DNA of 64,000 nt from positions 62,001-126,000 of the IMG/VR virus record IMGVR_UViG_3300047472_000309, one strand, 5' to 3'. The DNA comes from a virus. Made by a program: the position numbers and the translations under genes. Shown here piece by piece: positions 50,426-59,542 of the stretch (within the stretch, counting starts at the first letter, position 1; every line of letters starts with the position of its first letter). The notes under the pieces were generated by a model. It was not told where the DNA came from, did not search any database, and saw only the letters and a program-made list of their open reading frames with translations.

Positions 50426-52630
50426 TCACGACACCGTGTGCATGTTGACCGCAACCTTCGCCGTCACCACGTCTTCGATGCCGCTCACGTCGATCGAACC
50501 CATGATCGGCAGGTTCACGACGTGCAGGAACGACGGCTGGACCGTGATTTCCTTGCTGTTCGCGCCGTTGCGGTGCAGCGGGAGAATCAGCGTCAGTTCC
50601 GGCTTCCATGCCATGTTGCCGAAGTGCATCGGGTTCGGCACGCCTTCCTTGCCTTCACCGAATTCGCCGAACGACATGCGGATCTTGCCGCGCATGTTGA
50701 TGTTCAGCGTCGACACGATCTTCACGTTGAAGTCGTTGCCGAGCGTACGGAAGTCGCCCGTGACTTGCAGGTAACGCGCGATGACCGGGTCCGTACCGAT
50801 GATGACGGTCGGCGTAGCAGCGATGCCGCCAGCCAGTGCGTCTGCAGCAGCCTTGTAGCCCGAGTCGCGGTACATGCGGTAAGCCATGTCGCGCAGGATG
50901 TTGATCAGCGAGGCCTGGATGTCGGCCGCACGCTCGTGCGACTTGATCGAGTCCACCACCGCCGGTGCGTTGTAGTCTTGGTGCTCGTAGAACGGAGTCA
51001 CCAGGAAACGCGCCACGCCGAGGATTTCCGGATCGCCTTGATACAGACCACCGTTGGCCGTGACCAGTTCCTTCAGCGCCGTTTCGACGTCCAGCAGCTT
51101 CGCCACTGCAGCGTTCGACGTACGGATGTGCGTTGCCGTGATCAGTGCAGCCAGATCGCTTGCGTCGTTCTGGTCACCCAGCGTCAGCGGACGCGGAATC
51201 GTGATCGGCGACAGCAGCGGCACGCCGTAAACCATGTTGTAGAACGTGAGGTCGAGCAGCTGACCGCGTTCACGACGGTTCGTGTTGGTGCGACGTGCGT
51301 CGAGGTCGTAACCGACGATCGATGCGCCAGCCAGCGCCGTAGCGATGGTTGCGCCTGCGCCCGTGGTCGGGTCGACGATGTTGCCGTCTTCGTCACGGAT
51401 TTCGTAGATCGACACTTGACCAGCCGACAGTTGCGTGTCAGCGAGTTCGAGGTTCACGTTGCCGAACACTTGCACCGACAGCTTGACTTCGTAGTTGCCT
51501 TGCACGATCGGCGCGAGCACCGTCGAAGCCGAGCCGTCGGCCTTCTTCGTGTTCACGTTCAGCACGAGCGCGTTGCTGATGAAGTTCAGCGTCATCAGAC
51601 GGTAGTTGTTCTGCACCGAGTACGTGAACGTGCCCGATTGCATGTTGGCAACCGACTTGAACTTGATGACTTCGGCCGAGCCGCCCGAGCCGACTTGCAG
51701 GTACAGCGAGCTCAGCTTGATCGCCGGGTCGATTGCGTCGGTCGAATCCAGCATGCCGGTTTCGAGCAGCGCGTCGGTTTGCGAGATGCCGAGCAGCGAG
51801 AACGACTTGCCGATCGCGAGCGGCGCCGTCTTGATCGACACGCCTTCGTGTTCGATGTCCGCAGCCGGAACCAGGCCGGTCGCGACGAAATTCGCTGCGC
51901 TTTCCGGACGGTAGACCGGGACGATCTTCGAGAGGTCGTTGCGCAGGATGGTCGGGTCGATCAGGGCCTGGATGATGTTCTTCTTGCCGAAGTTCTTGCT
52001 CAACGCGCCGTCGATGGTGCGACGAACTTCGTCGTACACTTGCACGAGGCGAATCGACACGGTGTAGCCGTACTGGTCCGGCGTGACGACGACGGTCGGG
52101 AAGAATGCTTCGCCGAATTCGTCTTGACGTGCTGCTTGCAGGTTGTACGCCACCGAGTACACGGTAGCCGACTTCGTTTCACGCTCGTCGTAGGCTTCGA
52201 GCGCCTTCGACTGACGGTGATCCATCGCGCCGTTGCCCATCGCGGGGATGAACGTGTGGCCTTCGAGCGAAACCTTGCGTGCGACCGGTGCCTTCAGGAA
52301 GCCAGCCATGTCGCCCGCGACGATTGCCGCGACCAGACCTGCTTGCTTTTGCGCGACGGTGTGCTTGCCCTTGATCAGGCCGTCGTTCGCGTTCAGTTCA
52401 GCCGCGAATTGCGAGCTGATCGATTCGAGCGACGTCTTCAGACCCTTCACCGAGCCTTCGAGTTCGAGCTGCGTGGTTGCGTCGAGCGATTCCATCGCGA
52501 CGACGGACGATGCCAGGCGCTTTTCGATGTGCGGGCCGCTGCGGTTGACAGCATGTTGGACCTTCGCAACCAGCGAGTTGATCGTGCCGTCCTGGCCAGC
52601 GTTGCCGATTTGATACAGTTTGGAAGACAT
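50426..52630 (-). CDS. Major capsid protein precursor
   Basis: 734 residues, close to the 747 of phiKZ gp120. Residues 1-123 are a helical, Ala/Lys/Glu-rich propeptide; S121-L-E123 followed by GHTFIP is a probable prohead-protease cut, leaving a mature protein of about 611 residues. The next region, DEFGEAFFPTVVVTPDQYGY, resembles the HK97-fold N-arm/E-loop boundary seen in phiKZ-type capsid proteins. Base use is the most biased in the window, with strong third-position C/G, as expected of a highly expressed gene. Three hairpins follow it (50292-50326, 50198-50229, 49996-50071). Confidence 0.85.
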   Translation of the reverse strand: MSSKLYQIGNAGQDGTINSLVAKVQHAVNRSGPHIEKRLASSVVAMESLDATTQLELEGSVKGLKTSLESISSQFAAELNANDGLIKGKHTVAQKQAGLVAAIVAGDMAGFLKAPVARKVSLEGHTFIPAMGNGAMDHRQSKALEAYDERETKSATVYSVAYNLQAARQDEFGEAFFPTVVVTPDQYGYTVSIRLVQVYDEVRRTIDGALSKNFGKKNIIQALIDPTILRNDLSKIVPVYRPESAANFVATGLVPAADIEHEGVSIKTAPLAIGKSFSLLGISQTDALLETGMLDSTDAIDPAIKLSSLYLQVGSGGSAEVIKFKSVANMQSGTFTYSVQNNYRLMTLNFISNALVLNVNTKKADGSASTVLAPIVQGNYEVKLSVQVFGNVNLELADTQLSAGQVSIYEIRDEDGNIVDPTTGAGATIATALAGASIVGYDLDARRTNTNRRERGQLLDLTFYNMVYGVPLLSPITIPRPLTLGDQNDASDLAALITATHIRTSNAAVAKLLDVETALKELVTANGGLYQGDPEILGVARFLVTPFYEHQDYNAPAVVDSIKSHERAADIQASLINILRDMAYRMYRDSGYKAAADALAGGIAATPTVIIGTDPVIARYLQVTGDFRTLGNDFNVKIVSTLNINMRGKIRMSFGEFGEGKEGVPNPMHFGNMAWKPELTLILPLHRNGANSKEITVQPSFLHVVNLPIMGSIDVSGIEDVVTAKVAVNMHTVS

Positions 52631-52679
52631 CTTTTGTTTCCCTTGAGTTAAACGAAGTTGCTATTGGGGCTGAAACCGT

Positions 52680-53429
52680 TTAGGCCGCCACTGCTACTTT
52701 TTTCTTGGACAGCAGTTGCAGCCAACGCTTGAACCAAGGTGTTCGAGCCACCTCGTTAGGCGGTGTGTACACATACAATGCTTTTAGAATTGCTTCCACC
52801 GTAGCGAGGTAGAGCTCATCGGGAGCACTGGCAGTATAGAAGCCCGGACTAATGACCATCGCGCCAACGGCAGGAGCTATGTCATAGTAATTAAAAGGTT
52901 CACTGTGACGCTCGGTGCGACTGTCTTCGCCAAACAAGCGATCTTTCGCGTCCTTGACGAACGACTCATCGCAGGTTAGCGGGATGACCGTGTTCTGGTA
53001 AAAGGTTCGGCTCTCCTCCGTACGAAGTGATTCATACCACGCCTGGTGGATTCCCCAGGTCCCAATGTGAAGATCACCACCCACAAGATGGGTAGCAAAT
53101 TCTTGCACAATCAGGAGGCCAGCCATATCAGCAGGCGCACAAACACGACGGATCTTCTCGAAATCGAGCATGTCCGCCAAATTCATCTTGTTACGATGAA
53201 TGGAATCGGCGATCCAGTAAGGGACCACCACAATCTTTTTTTCGGCCACGGTTGATGCTCCCAATGATGGGTCAGATGTTAATTTTGAAGCCGTGTGCCT
53301 AGAGTATGTACAGGGGACGAAGCAGATCCCTCGACAGCAGGCATACGCAAGAATTCCTTTACCCGAGATTAGTCGTTCTGCCACAACATAATCATTTTCA
53401 TAGAGATGATAGTGGTTGACGGGGACCAA
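52680..53429 (-). CDS. Hypothetical protein with uncertain start
   Basis: About 249 residues if the TTG at 53429 is used; a GTG 45 nt further in and ATGs later are alternatives, and no start has an ideal ribosome binding site. Contains YACCRGICFVPCTYSRHTAS with several cysteines, and a C-terminal helix (VARTPWFKRWLQLLSKKKVA). Base composition is lower in GC than that of neighbouring genes, suggesting recent acquisition or an early gene. Function unknown. Confidence 0.5.
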   Translation of the reverse strand: MVPVNHYHLYENDYVVAERLISGKGILAYACCRGICFVPCTYSRHTASKLTSDPSLGASTVAEKKIVVVPYWIADSIHRNKMNLADMLDFEKIRRVCAPADMAGLLIVQEFATHLVGGDLHIGTWGIHQAWYESLRTEESRTFYQNTVIPLTCDESFVKDAKDRLFGEDSRTERHSEPFNYYDIAPAVGAMVISPGFYTASAPDELYLATVEAILKALYVYTPPNEVARTPWFKRWLQLLSKKKVAVAA

Positions 53430-53463
53430 GCCTCTTGGGGATAACTACCATTAACGCGCAGAA

Positions 53464-55017
53464 ATGAATAACCGACTCCTTTTGGTGAATGCAATCACCC
53501 TGCTTTACCGCGAAAGTCAATTGCCACCGACGATGGAGCGTAGCCAGAATCTGGTCCGCAACATTGTGTCCACCATCAAGATGCCTGAGGTGAACCTCAC
53601 GCTTGATCCTGAAACCGAGACGCTTGCGGGTCTGAAGAGCTGCGCACTGGCAATGTGCGACACGCCGCAGGACCATCAGTACGAGCCGCTCGAAATCATG
53701 CAGCGCATGAAGGTGGTCTGTGGGGAAGACCAAGCGATGTATGAAGCGTTTGAACAAGGTATTAGCTCGGAGCTGCAAGAAGGCTCGCTGAAGCGTACCT
53801 GCCTGAACATCCGCCGTACGTTGCAGAATTACTTCCGCGAAGAGAAGGTCAAAGAGATCTTGCACCGCGCAGGCGTCGCGGTGAAGTTCAACCGTGAGAA
53901 CATCACGGACATGAAGCAGTTCGTCGCCGAAGTGTGTGCCGAGCTGGAGCCCTATCAGCAAGATGCCGTCACCAAAGATCCGGCGATTGTCTCACACGTC
54001 TCGTTTAGCAACCTGGACTCGATGGCCGAAGTGTTTAAGGACATTCAGCAAGAGTCCAACGGTAACTCGATTTTGCGCACCGGCTGGCAGGGCATTAACC
54101 GCATGCTGCGCGGAGGCTTCCGCCGTGGCGAGCAGGTGGTGATCGGCGCGCTGCAGCACAAGTACAAAACGGGCTTTACGCTGTCGATCTTCAAACACCT
54201 GGCACTCTACAATGTGCCGGAGATGATTGATCCGACCAAGAAGCCCTTGCTGTTGCGGATTTCGTTTGAGGACGACATCAACAACAACATGCGTTTCCTG
54301 TATACGTCGCTCAAGGAAAACGAGACCGGCGTCGCGGTGACTGATAAGGAACTCGAAGGGGCAGATCCGCAAGAGATTGCGGCGTACGTGAAGGAGAAGA
54401 TGGGGGTCAATGGTTATCACATTGACATGCTGCGGGTGGACCCGACCAAGTGGTCGTACATGGACATCTGCAACAAGCTCATCGAGTACGAAGCGGACGG
54501 CTACGAAATCCATGCGCTCATCGTCGACTACCTGTACATGGTGCCGACCACCGGTTGCTCGCAAGGCCCGGCCGGTCACGACGTGCGCGACATGTTCCGT
54601 CGGATGCGTAACTTCACCAACCCGCGCAAGATCACCTTTATCACGCCGCACCAGCTCTCCACCGAAGCCAAGCAATTGGTGCGCGACGGCAAGACCGACT
54701 TCGTGAAGGAAATCGCGAACAAGGGCTACTACGCCGGTAGCCGTCAGATTGACCAGGAAGTGGATCTGGAACTCTACATTCACATTGAAATCGTGAATGG
54801 CCAGTCCTGGCTCACGGTGCAACGCGGTAAGCACCGGATTGTGGGACAGACCCCGTTGATTGATCAGTACTGCGTGCTACCCTTCCAACCGGTTGGGGGT
54901 ATTCTGGACGATCTGAACGGGCCGGACACGACGCGCCGTAAGGTGGGCGGGGGTCCGATTGGTAGTACCGATGAAACGCCGTGGTTTGCAGCGCTGGATG
55001 ACCCTTTGCAACTCTAA
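53464..55017 (+). CDS. DnaB-like RecA-fold ATPase with altered Walker A
   Basis: 517 residues. TGWQGINRMLRGGFRRGEQVV (207-227) matches the DnaB C-terminal entry TG-x-x-x-L-D-x-x-x-GG-x-x-G-E. The Walker A position reads GALQHKYKTGFT (229-239), in which the usual G-K-T is Y-K-T. Walker B is LIVDYLYMV, as DnaB VDYLQLM, and ITFITPHQLS supplies the downstream sensor. The N-terminal 180 residues differ from the DnaB N domain. It would be the replicative helicase or a helicase-like ATPase with weakened nucleotide binding. Confidence 0.65.
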   Translation: MNNRLLLVNAITLLYRESQLPPTMERSQNLVRNIVSTIKMPEVNLTLDPETETLAGLKSCALAMCDTPQDHQYEPLEIMQRMKVVCGEDQAMYEAFEQGISSELQEGSLKRTCLNIRRTLQNYFREEKVKEILHRAGVAVKFNRENITDMKQFVAEVCAELEPYQQDAVTKDPAIVSHVSFSNLDSMAEVFKDIQQESNGNSILRTGWQGINRMLRGGFRRGEQVVIGALQHKYKTGFTLSIFKHLALYNVPEMIDPTKKPLLLRISFEDDINNNMRFLYTSLKENETGVAVTDKELEGADPQEIAAYVKEKMGVNGYHIDMLRVDPTKWSYMDICNKLIEYEADGYEIHALIVDYLYMVPTTGCSQGPAGHDVRDMFRRMRNFTNPRKITFITPHQLSTEAKQLVRDGKTDFVKEIANKGYYAGSRQIDQEVDLELYIHIEIVNGQSWLTVQRGKHRIVGQTPLIDQYCVLPFQPVGGILDDLNGPDTTRRKVGGGPIGSTDETPWFAALDDPLQL

Positions 55018-55023
55018 CTGTTT

Positions 55024-55049
55024 CCCTGTAGTACCTCCCCTGTAGTACC
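55024..55049. repeat. 12-bp direct repeat in a gene junction
   Basis: CCCTGTAGTACC occurs at 55024-55035 and at 55038-55049, separated by TC. It lies between the stop of the DnaB-like gene and the hairpin at 55060-55103. No further copies noticed; may be an operator or replication slippage. Confidence 0.8.
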
Positions 55050-55059
55050 GCTAGGTGTG

Positions 55060-55103
55060 ACACTTGGGCCTGACCAGCCCAGGTGTTGCCCTAGCCTTTT
55101 ATG
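55060..55103 (+). terminator. Bracketed hairpin, TATG type
   Basis: ACACTTGGGC (55060-55069) pairs with GCCCAGGTGT (55077-55086, one G-U); TTTTATG follows (TATG 55100-55103). After the DnaB-like gene. Confidence 0.75.
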
Positions 55104-55192
55104 CCGCTCCAATGCCAGTAAAAGAATCGAGCCGAAATAGTTATGAATCCATTTTTGGTCCGCTAACTATACACCGACTCTCAGGGGTGCGA

Positions 55193-57286
55193 ATGTTCTC
55201 CGGTTTTAAACGCCTAATCGGCTCCATCGACGTCTTCGAGGATGAAAAACTCATCCATATCGAAGGCTTGCCTGCCGATGTGATTGCCCGCGACATCACG
55301 AAAATCTGGTCTACCAGCAAGATCGCGATGTTCATGTTCACCAAGATGGGACGCTCAAGCGTTGCGTTCAACAAGTTCTTTGCCCCTGACATCGTCTACA
55401 CCTTTGAGACGATCATCAAGCTGCGTAGCCGCAACTATAATAACCGCGCGCTGCAAAAGATCGTCGACCTGATGTACGAGAACACCTGGCTCAAGAGCGT
55501 GCGGGAAGCCTCGCACCCAGCCATTCTGGATTTCAGCCAGCTCGATGAACTGAATGTGAACCTGCTGCCCCATCAGGCAGAGTTCCTCCAGCTCTATAAC
55601 GAGATGGTGCCGCGCATGAAGTTGAAAGGCTATGTGCTGGCCGCCGCCCCTGGCTCGGGTAAGACCATTAACTCGATTGCGCTCGGCTGTGTACTGAATG
55701 CCGATGTGTTTATCGAGCTGGTACCGAAGCCCGCGGTGGATGAGGTGTGGGATAAGACGCTGCGCACCCTCTTTAAGAAGCCGGAGAATCACAAGTACTG
55801 GACCACGCTCTCCGGTAAGCCGCTTGAGTGGGGTTATCGCCACTACGTGTTCCACTACGAGCAGCTCCCAAAGGCGATCGAGTTCTTCAAGCAACACCAG
55901 CACAAGCTCCGTAAGCCGTTCATGATCGTGGACGAGTCCCACAACCTGAATGAGCTCGATAGCCTGCGCACGAACCTGTGGATCGATCTGTGCAAGGTAA
56001 CTGACTGCCAGCACGTGCTGCCGATGTCCGGTACGCCGATGAAAGCCATCGGGGCGGAAGCGATTCCGATTCTCACGGTGCTGTGCACGGACTTTAATCA
56101 GGACGCCCAGTTGCGCTTTAAGGAGATCTTCGGTAAGAACTCCGTGCGCGCGAACGACATTCTGCGTAACCGCCTTGGACAGATGATGTACAAGGTCGAC
56201 AATGTGGTGGATAACAACCGCAAGGAGATCCAGAAGAACATTGAGATGCCCAATGGTGGTGTCTATACGCTTGACGCGGTGAAGGACGTCATGAAGGCGT
56301 TCATTACCGAGCGCATGGCCTACTACCAGGCGAACTTCAAGGGCTTCCAGAACATCTACTACACGGCCTGTGGGATCTACGAACGCACCCTGCGTGATGG
56401 TCCTGCCAAGAACGAGTACAAGAAGTACCAGGGCTACATCAGCCAGATCATCCAAGGGTACGACCCGAAGACGATGAAGGACATGGTGATGTTCTGTAAC
56501 AAGTTCGAGAAGCAGAAGATCGCCCCGTGCTTGCCACGCGACCTGAAGATCTCGTTCCTGGATGCCCGCTCGGTGGTGAAGTACATGGACTTGAAAGTCC
56601 AGGGTGAAGCCTTGGGTCGGATTTTGGGTAAGCTACGTGCGCAGTGTCACGTCGACATGCTGTCCTACGTGGGGATGCCGGAGCTCATTGATGGCTCGAT
56701 GTCCAAGACGCTGATTTTCACGTCCTACGTGAATGTGGTCAAAGCCGCGGATGAGTATCTGCAGAAGGAAGGCTATCAGCCCTTGCTCGTCTACGGCGAA
56801 ACCAACAAGGACCTGAAGGGCATCATCAAGCGCTTTGATGAGGACGAGGATCTGAACCCACTGATTGCAACCTTCGATTCCTTGTCGACTGCCGTGCCGG
56901 TGCTTTCCGCGTCGACCATGATCAACCTGAACGCGCCGTTTCGGGACTACGAGTACAAGCAGGCGATTGCACGGATCGATCGGATTGGTCAGAAGTTCCC
57001 CTGCACGATCTGGAATGTGTTTCTGGATACCAAGGGTGTGCCCAACATCTCGACACGCTCGAACGACATCCTGAACTGGTCACGGGAAATGGTCGATTCG
57101 ATCATGGGCACGAGTAGCGCTGGGTTGGATCTGGCGCTGGAAGCCTTCAGCTTGCAACAGAAGGCCGATCGGTACGAGCTGGCGATGGAAACGTTTAACG
57201 ACGGGGGTACCGAAGGCGACGACGAGAAGGTCGAGACTGGTAGTATCATCGTTCAACCCAACTGGATGTCCTGGTCATCTAACTAA
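55193..57286 (+). CDS. SNF2/UvsW-like superfamily 2 helicase
   Basis: 697 residues from the ATG at 55193 (AGGGG, 5 nt); an in-frame start at 55064 lies inside the upstream hairpin. Motifs in order: LLPHQ at 124-128 (Q-motif-like), AAPGSGKT (151-158, Walker A), VDESHNL with D247-E-S-H250 (motif II), MSGTPMK (motif III), KTLIFTSYVNV (motif IV), and STMINLNAPFRDY then ARIDRIGQ (motifs V and VI, the SNF2-type D-R-I-G-Q). This fits the UvsW/SNF2 helicases that act in recombination and branch migration; phiKZ relatives carry two SF2 helicases. A TATG precedes it at 55142. Confidence 0.85.
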   Translation: MFSGFKRLIGSIDVFEDEKLIHIEGLPADVIARDITKIWSTSKIAMFMFTKMGRSSVAFNKFFAPDIVYTFETIIKLRSRNYNNRALQKIVDLMYENTWLKSVREASHPAILDFSQLDELNVNLLPHQAEFLQLYNEMVPRMKLKGYVLAAAPGSGKTINSIALGCVLNADVFIELVPKPAVDEVWDKTLRTLFKKPENHKYWTTLSGKPLEWGYRHYVFHYEQLPKAIEFFKQHQHKLRKPFMIVDESHNLNELDSLRTNLWIDLCKVTDCQHVLPMSGTPMKAIGAEAIPILTVLCTDFNQDAQLRFKEIFGKNSVRANDILRNRLGQMMYKVDNVVDNNRKEIQKNIEMPNGGVYTLDAVKDVMKAFITERMAYYQANFKGFQNIYYTACGIYERTLRDGPAKNEYKKYQGYISQIIQGYDPKTMKDMVMFCNKFEKQKIAPCLPRDLKISFLDARSVVKYMDLKVQGEALGRILGKLRAQCHVDMLSYVGMPELIDGSMSKTLIFTSYVNVVKAADEYLQKEGYQPLLVYGETNKDLKGIIKRFDEDEDLNPLIATFDSLSTAVPVLSASTMINLNAPFRDYEYKQAIARIDRIGQKFPCTIWNVFLDTKGVPNISTRSNDILNWSREMVDSIMGTSSAGLDLALEAFSLQQKADRYELAMETFNDGGTEGDDEKVETGSIIVQPNWMSWSSN

Positions 57287-57297
57287 GAGAGCAAAAC

Positions 57298-59427
57298 ATG
57301 AAACGACGCATGAGCCTGGAGAGCATTGCTGCTCTGGGTATGGAATCCTTCGACTCGTCCCCCACAGGCAATGTTCAGCCGACGATGCAGGGCGAAACCC
57401 CGGAGCAGCCCCTCATCACCGCAGGCTACAACGAATCACCCTTCAGTGGTTCGGAGAACTATGCAGCGGAGAAGCTGGCCCAGCGAGTCAAGGAAGCCAT
57501 CGAGAAGCCGCTCTTTCCGGTGCGCTACGCTTCGGAAGCTGACGCCATCGTGGTGGACGACGATGAATTCGACGCGCTGATTCGTTCCTCGACAGCTGCC
57601 ACGTCGGTCTGGGACGACGACAGCCAGGTCTCGCTTGAAGCCAAGGACAGCAACAAGCTGGCGGTCGCCAAGAACAAGCTGCACGGGCGCTTTAAGAAGA
57701 TGTTTGAGGGCTGGAAAGATGGCTGGCGCACCATGCCCGGTCTCATCAAGAAGTACGAGGCACGGCTCGCCGAGCTGCAGAAGGAACTCAACGGCACGAT
57801 CATCCGCGGCCCGCTCGATGTGAATCTCTCGGGCCTGTGGCAGCACTTCTCCAACGACGCCGGTCCGATCCACAACAACTTCATGCACAAGGTGCAGGAG
57901 GACTTGGCGTTCTCGAGCTATATCCTCGGCGACTTCTCCAAGGAAGCGATGGCTCAGCTGCGTAAGCTGGAGATGGCCCTGCACACGGGTCAAGGCAACT
58001 CCGACGAAGAAGCCAAGCGCACAGCACTGGATCTCGAGAAGCTCGAAGCCCCCTCGATGTACCTGGACCACAAGTGGATGTGTGTCTCGGGTGAGCAACC
58101 GTATCTGTCGGTCACGGGTATCTACGCCAACCAAGGGCGTGTGCCGCGTCCCGTGGCGATTGGTGGCATGTCGATGGAGAAGCTCGCCAAGATGGCGATG
58201 CCGTTCCATGTACGCGAGTACGGCTCATTCCTGCACGGCATGAAGAAGCTCTTCGTGAACGGTAGCAAGGCGAACGTGCGTTTGACTGAGAACGATCTGG
58301 AGAACCTGCTCAAGGCCGGTCAGACGTACCTGGAAGGTGCGCGCAGCTACATGGATAACTACCATAACAGCTGGCCGATCTTCCGGCGTATTGACGAGTC
58401 GCTTGAGCTGATCTGGAAGGACTTCGATCTGACGGACTACTCGATCACGCTGGGCGATGAAGAGGACGAAGACGCCGTGGAAATCAGCTGGCAGACGTCG
58501 GGTACCGGTGACGTGACACGCCGCGCTGCCCTCTACGACCAGATCCTGATGGTGGTGCAGAACTTCGCCGACTCAGTGGTCGCACCGGGTAGCCACGAAG
58601 CGCATCGCGCGGTGCGGGCAGCGAAGTTCCACTGCTACTTGCTCGAGGCTGCGCTGAAGGCCGCGAAGTCAGCGGCGATGGAAAGCGAGAGTCTTGCGAT
58701 GGAAGCACGCGGCTTTAAGGGTCTGCAATTGGCTCAGGAGTTCTTCTGGAACAATAAGCCTCACAAGCCTGAGGAATACGTGGCGCCTAAGTGGAAGGAC
58801 ATCCCGAAGCCGCAATGGGACCCGAAGCACCCGCCCTCAATCGCTGAATCGGTGAAGGCCCTGCGTGCTGCTATGCAAGAGCACGATCCCGAAGCTCTCA
58901 AGACGTTTAATCGTCCGGCGACTCCTCAGGAGCTGCAAAAGCTCGAAGCCCTGGTCAAGCAACACACCGGCAAAGGTTTGCCCCCGCAATTGGTCGAGCT
59001 GTACAAGATCTCCAATGGCGGTGTGGATAGCTACCGCCACCTGCGTCTGTTTGACTTCGATGATTTCATGCCGATTCAGCAGGTCATCCAAACCTACGAG
59101 TTGTTCTTGCACTTGACCGAGAATGACTGGGCGGGTGACGAGTCGGAGATTGAAACCGGTATGCAAGGCAAGCGGTATTGGGAACCATGGTGGATTCCCT
59201 TCACCGCCAGCGGTAGTGGCGACCATTTCTGCGCGGATGTGAATCCGGGTGGCGGTGGGCAAACTGGTCAGGTGATCGACTGGTGTCATGATTACCACGC
59301 TCGTCGGGTGGCTGCCCCGAGTATTGCAGCATTCTTGGCGATGTCGATTCATCGTCAGTTATACCTGATCCAACACAAGAAGGATTGGGACGCCAAGAAC
59401 GGTGGCGGGCAAGCAGCACAGAAGTAA
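57298..59427 (+). CDS. Inner-body-like virion protein fused to a SUKH (SMI1/KNR4) domain
   Basis: 709 residues. The N terminus MKRRMSLESIAALGMESF has S-L-E at 6-8, and S112-L-E114 is followed by a Lys-rich amphipathic segment (KLHGRFKKMFEGWKDGW), the processing pattern of the other inner-body candidates. A helical middle follows. Residues about 538-690 are a SUKH domain: TPQELQKLEALV, LPPQLVELYKISNGGV, LRLFDFDDF, YWEPWWIPF, GDHFCADVNPGGGGQTGQVI and a closing FLAMS helix. SUKH domains are toxin-immunity proteins in bacteria. If the protein is ejected with DNA, the domain could neutralise a host factor. Confidence 0.75.
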   Translation: MKRRMSLESIAALGMESFDSSPTGNVQPTMQGETPEQPLITAGYNESPFSGSENYAAEKLAQRVKEAIEKPLFPVRYASEADAIVVDDDEFDALIRSSTAATSVWDDDSQVSLEAKDSNKLAVAKNKLHGRFKKMFEGWKDGWRTMPGLIKKYEARLAELQKELNGTIIRGPLDVNLSGLWQHFSNDAGPIHNNFMHKVQEDLAFSSYILGDFSKEAMAQLRKLEMALHTGQGNSDEEAKRTALDLEKLEAPSMYLDHKWMCVSGEQPYLSVTGIYANQGRVPRPVAIGGMSMEKLAKMAMPFHVREYGSFLHGMKKLFVNGSKANVRLTENDLENLLKAGQTYLEGARSYMDNYHNSWPIFRRIDESLELIWKDFDLTDYSITLGDEEDEDAVEISWQTSGTGDVTRRAALYDQILMVVQNFADSVVAPGSHEAHRAVRAAKFHCYLLEAALKAAKSAAMESESLAMEARGFKGLQLAQEFFWNNKPHKPEEYVAPKWKDIPKPQWDPKHPPSIAESVKALRAAMQEHDPEALKTFNRPATPQELQKLEALVKQHTGKGLPPQLVELYKISNGGVDSYRHLRLFDFDDFMPIQQVIQTYELFLHLTENDWAGDESEIETGMQGKRYWEPWWIPFTASGSGDHFCADVNPGGGGQTGQVIDWCHDYHARRVAAPSIAAFLAMSIHRQLYLIQHKKDWDAKNGGGQAAQK

Positions 59428-59441
59428 GCAGTAAGCGTAGC

Positions 59442-59477
59442 GAGGGAGCGGCTCGAGAGGGCCTGCTCCCTCTTATG
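59442..59477 (+). terminator. Bracketed hairpin, TATG type
   Basis: GAGGGAGC (59442-59449) pairs with GCTCCCTC (59465-59472); TTATG follows (TATG 59474-59477). After the SUKH fusion gene. Confidence 0.75.
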
Positions 59478-59542
59478 CCGTAGTTTTATCGCCCCGTGCT
59501 GAATCTTATAGAACTTCTCTCAAACCCTTTATTGGTCCCACT

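Noticed and set aside
50438-52651. 737-residue open frame antisense to the capsid gene
   Set aside because: Arg/His/Val/Asp-rich shadow produced by the strong third-position bias of the capsid gene; no ribosome binding site or motif.
55024-55049. CRISPR-like repeat
   Set aside because: Only two copies with a 2-nt spacer; no array anywhere in the window.
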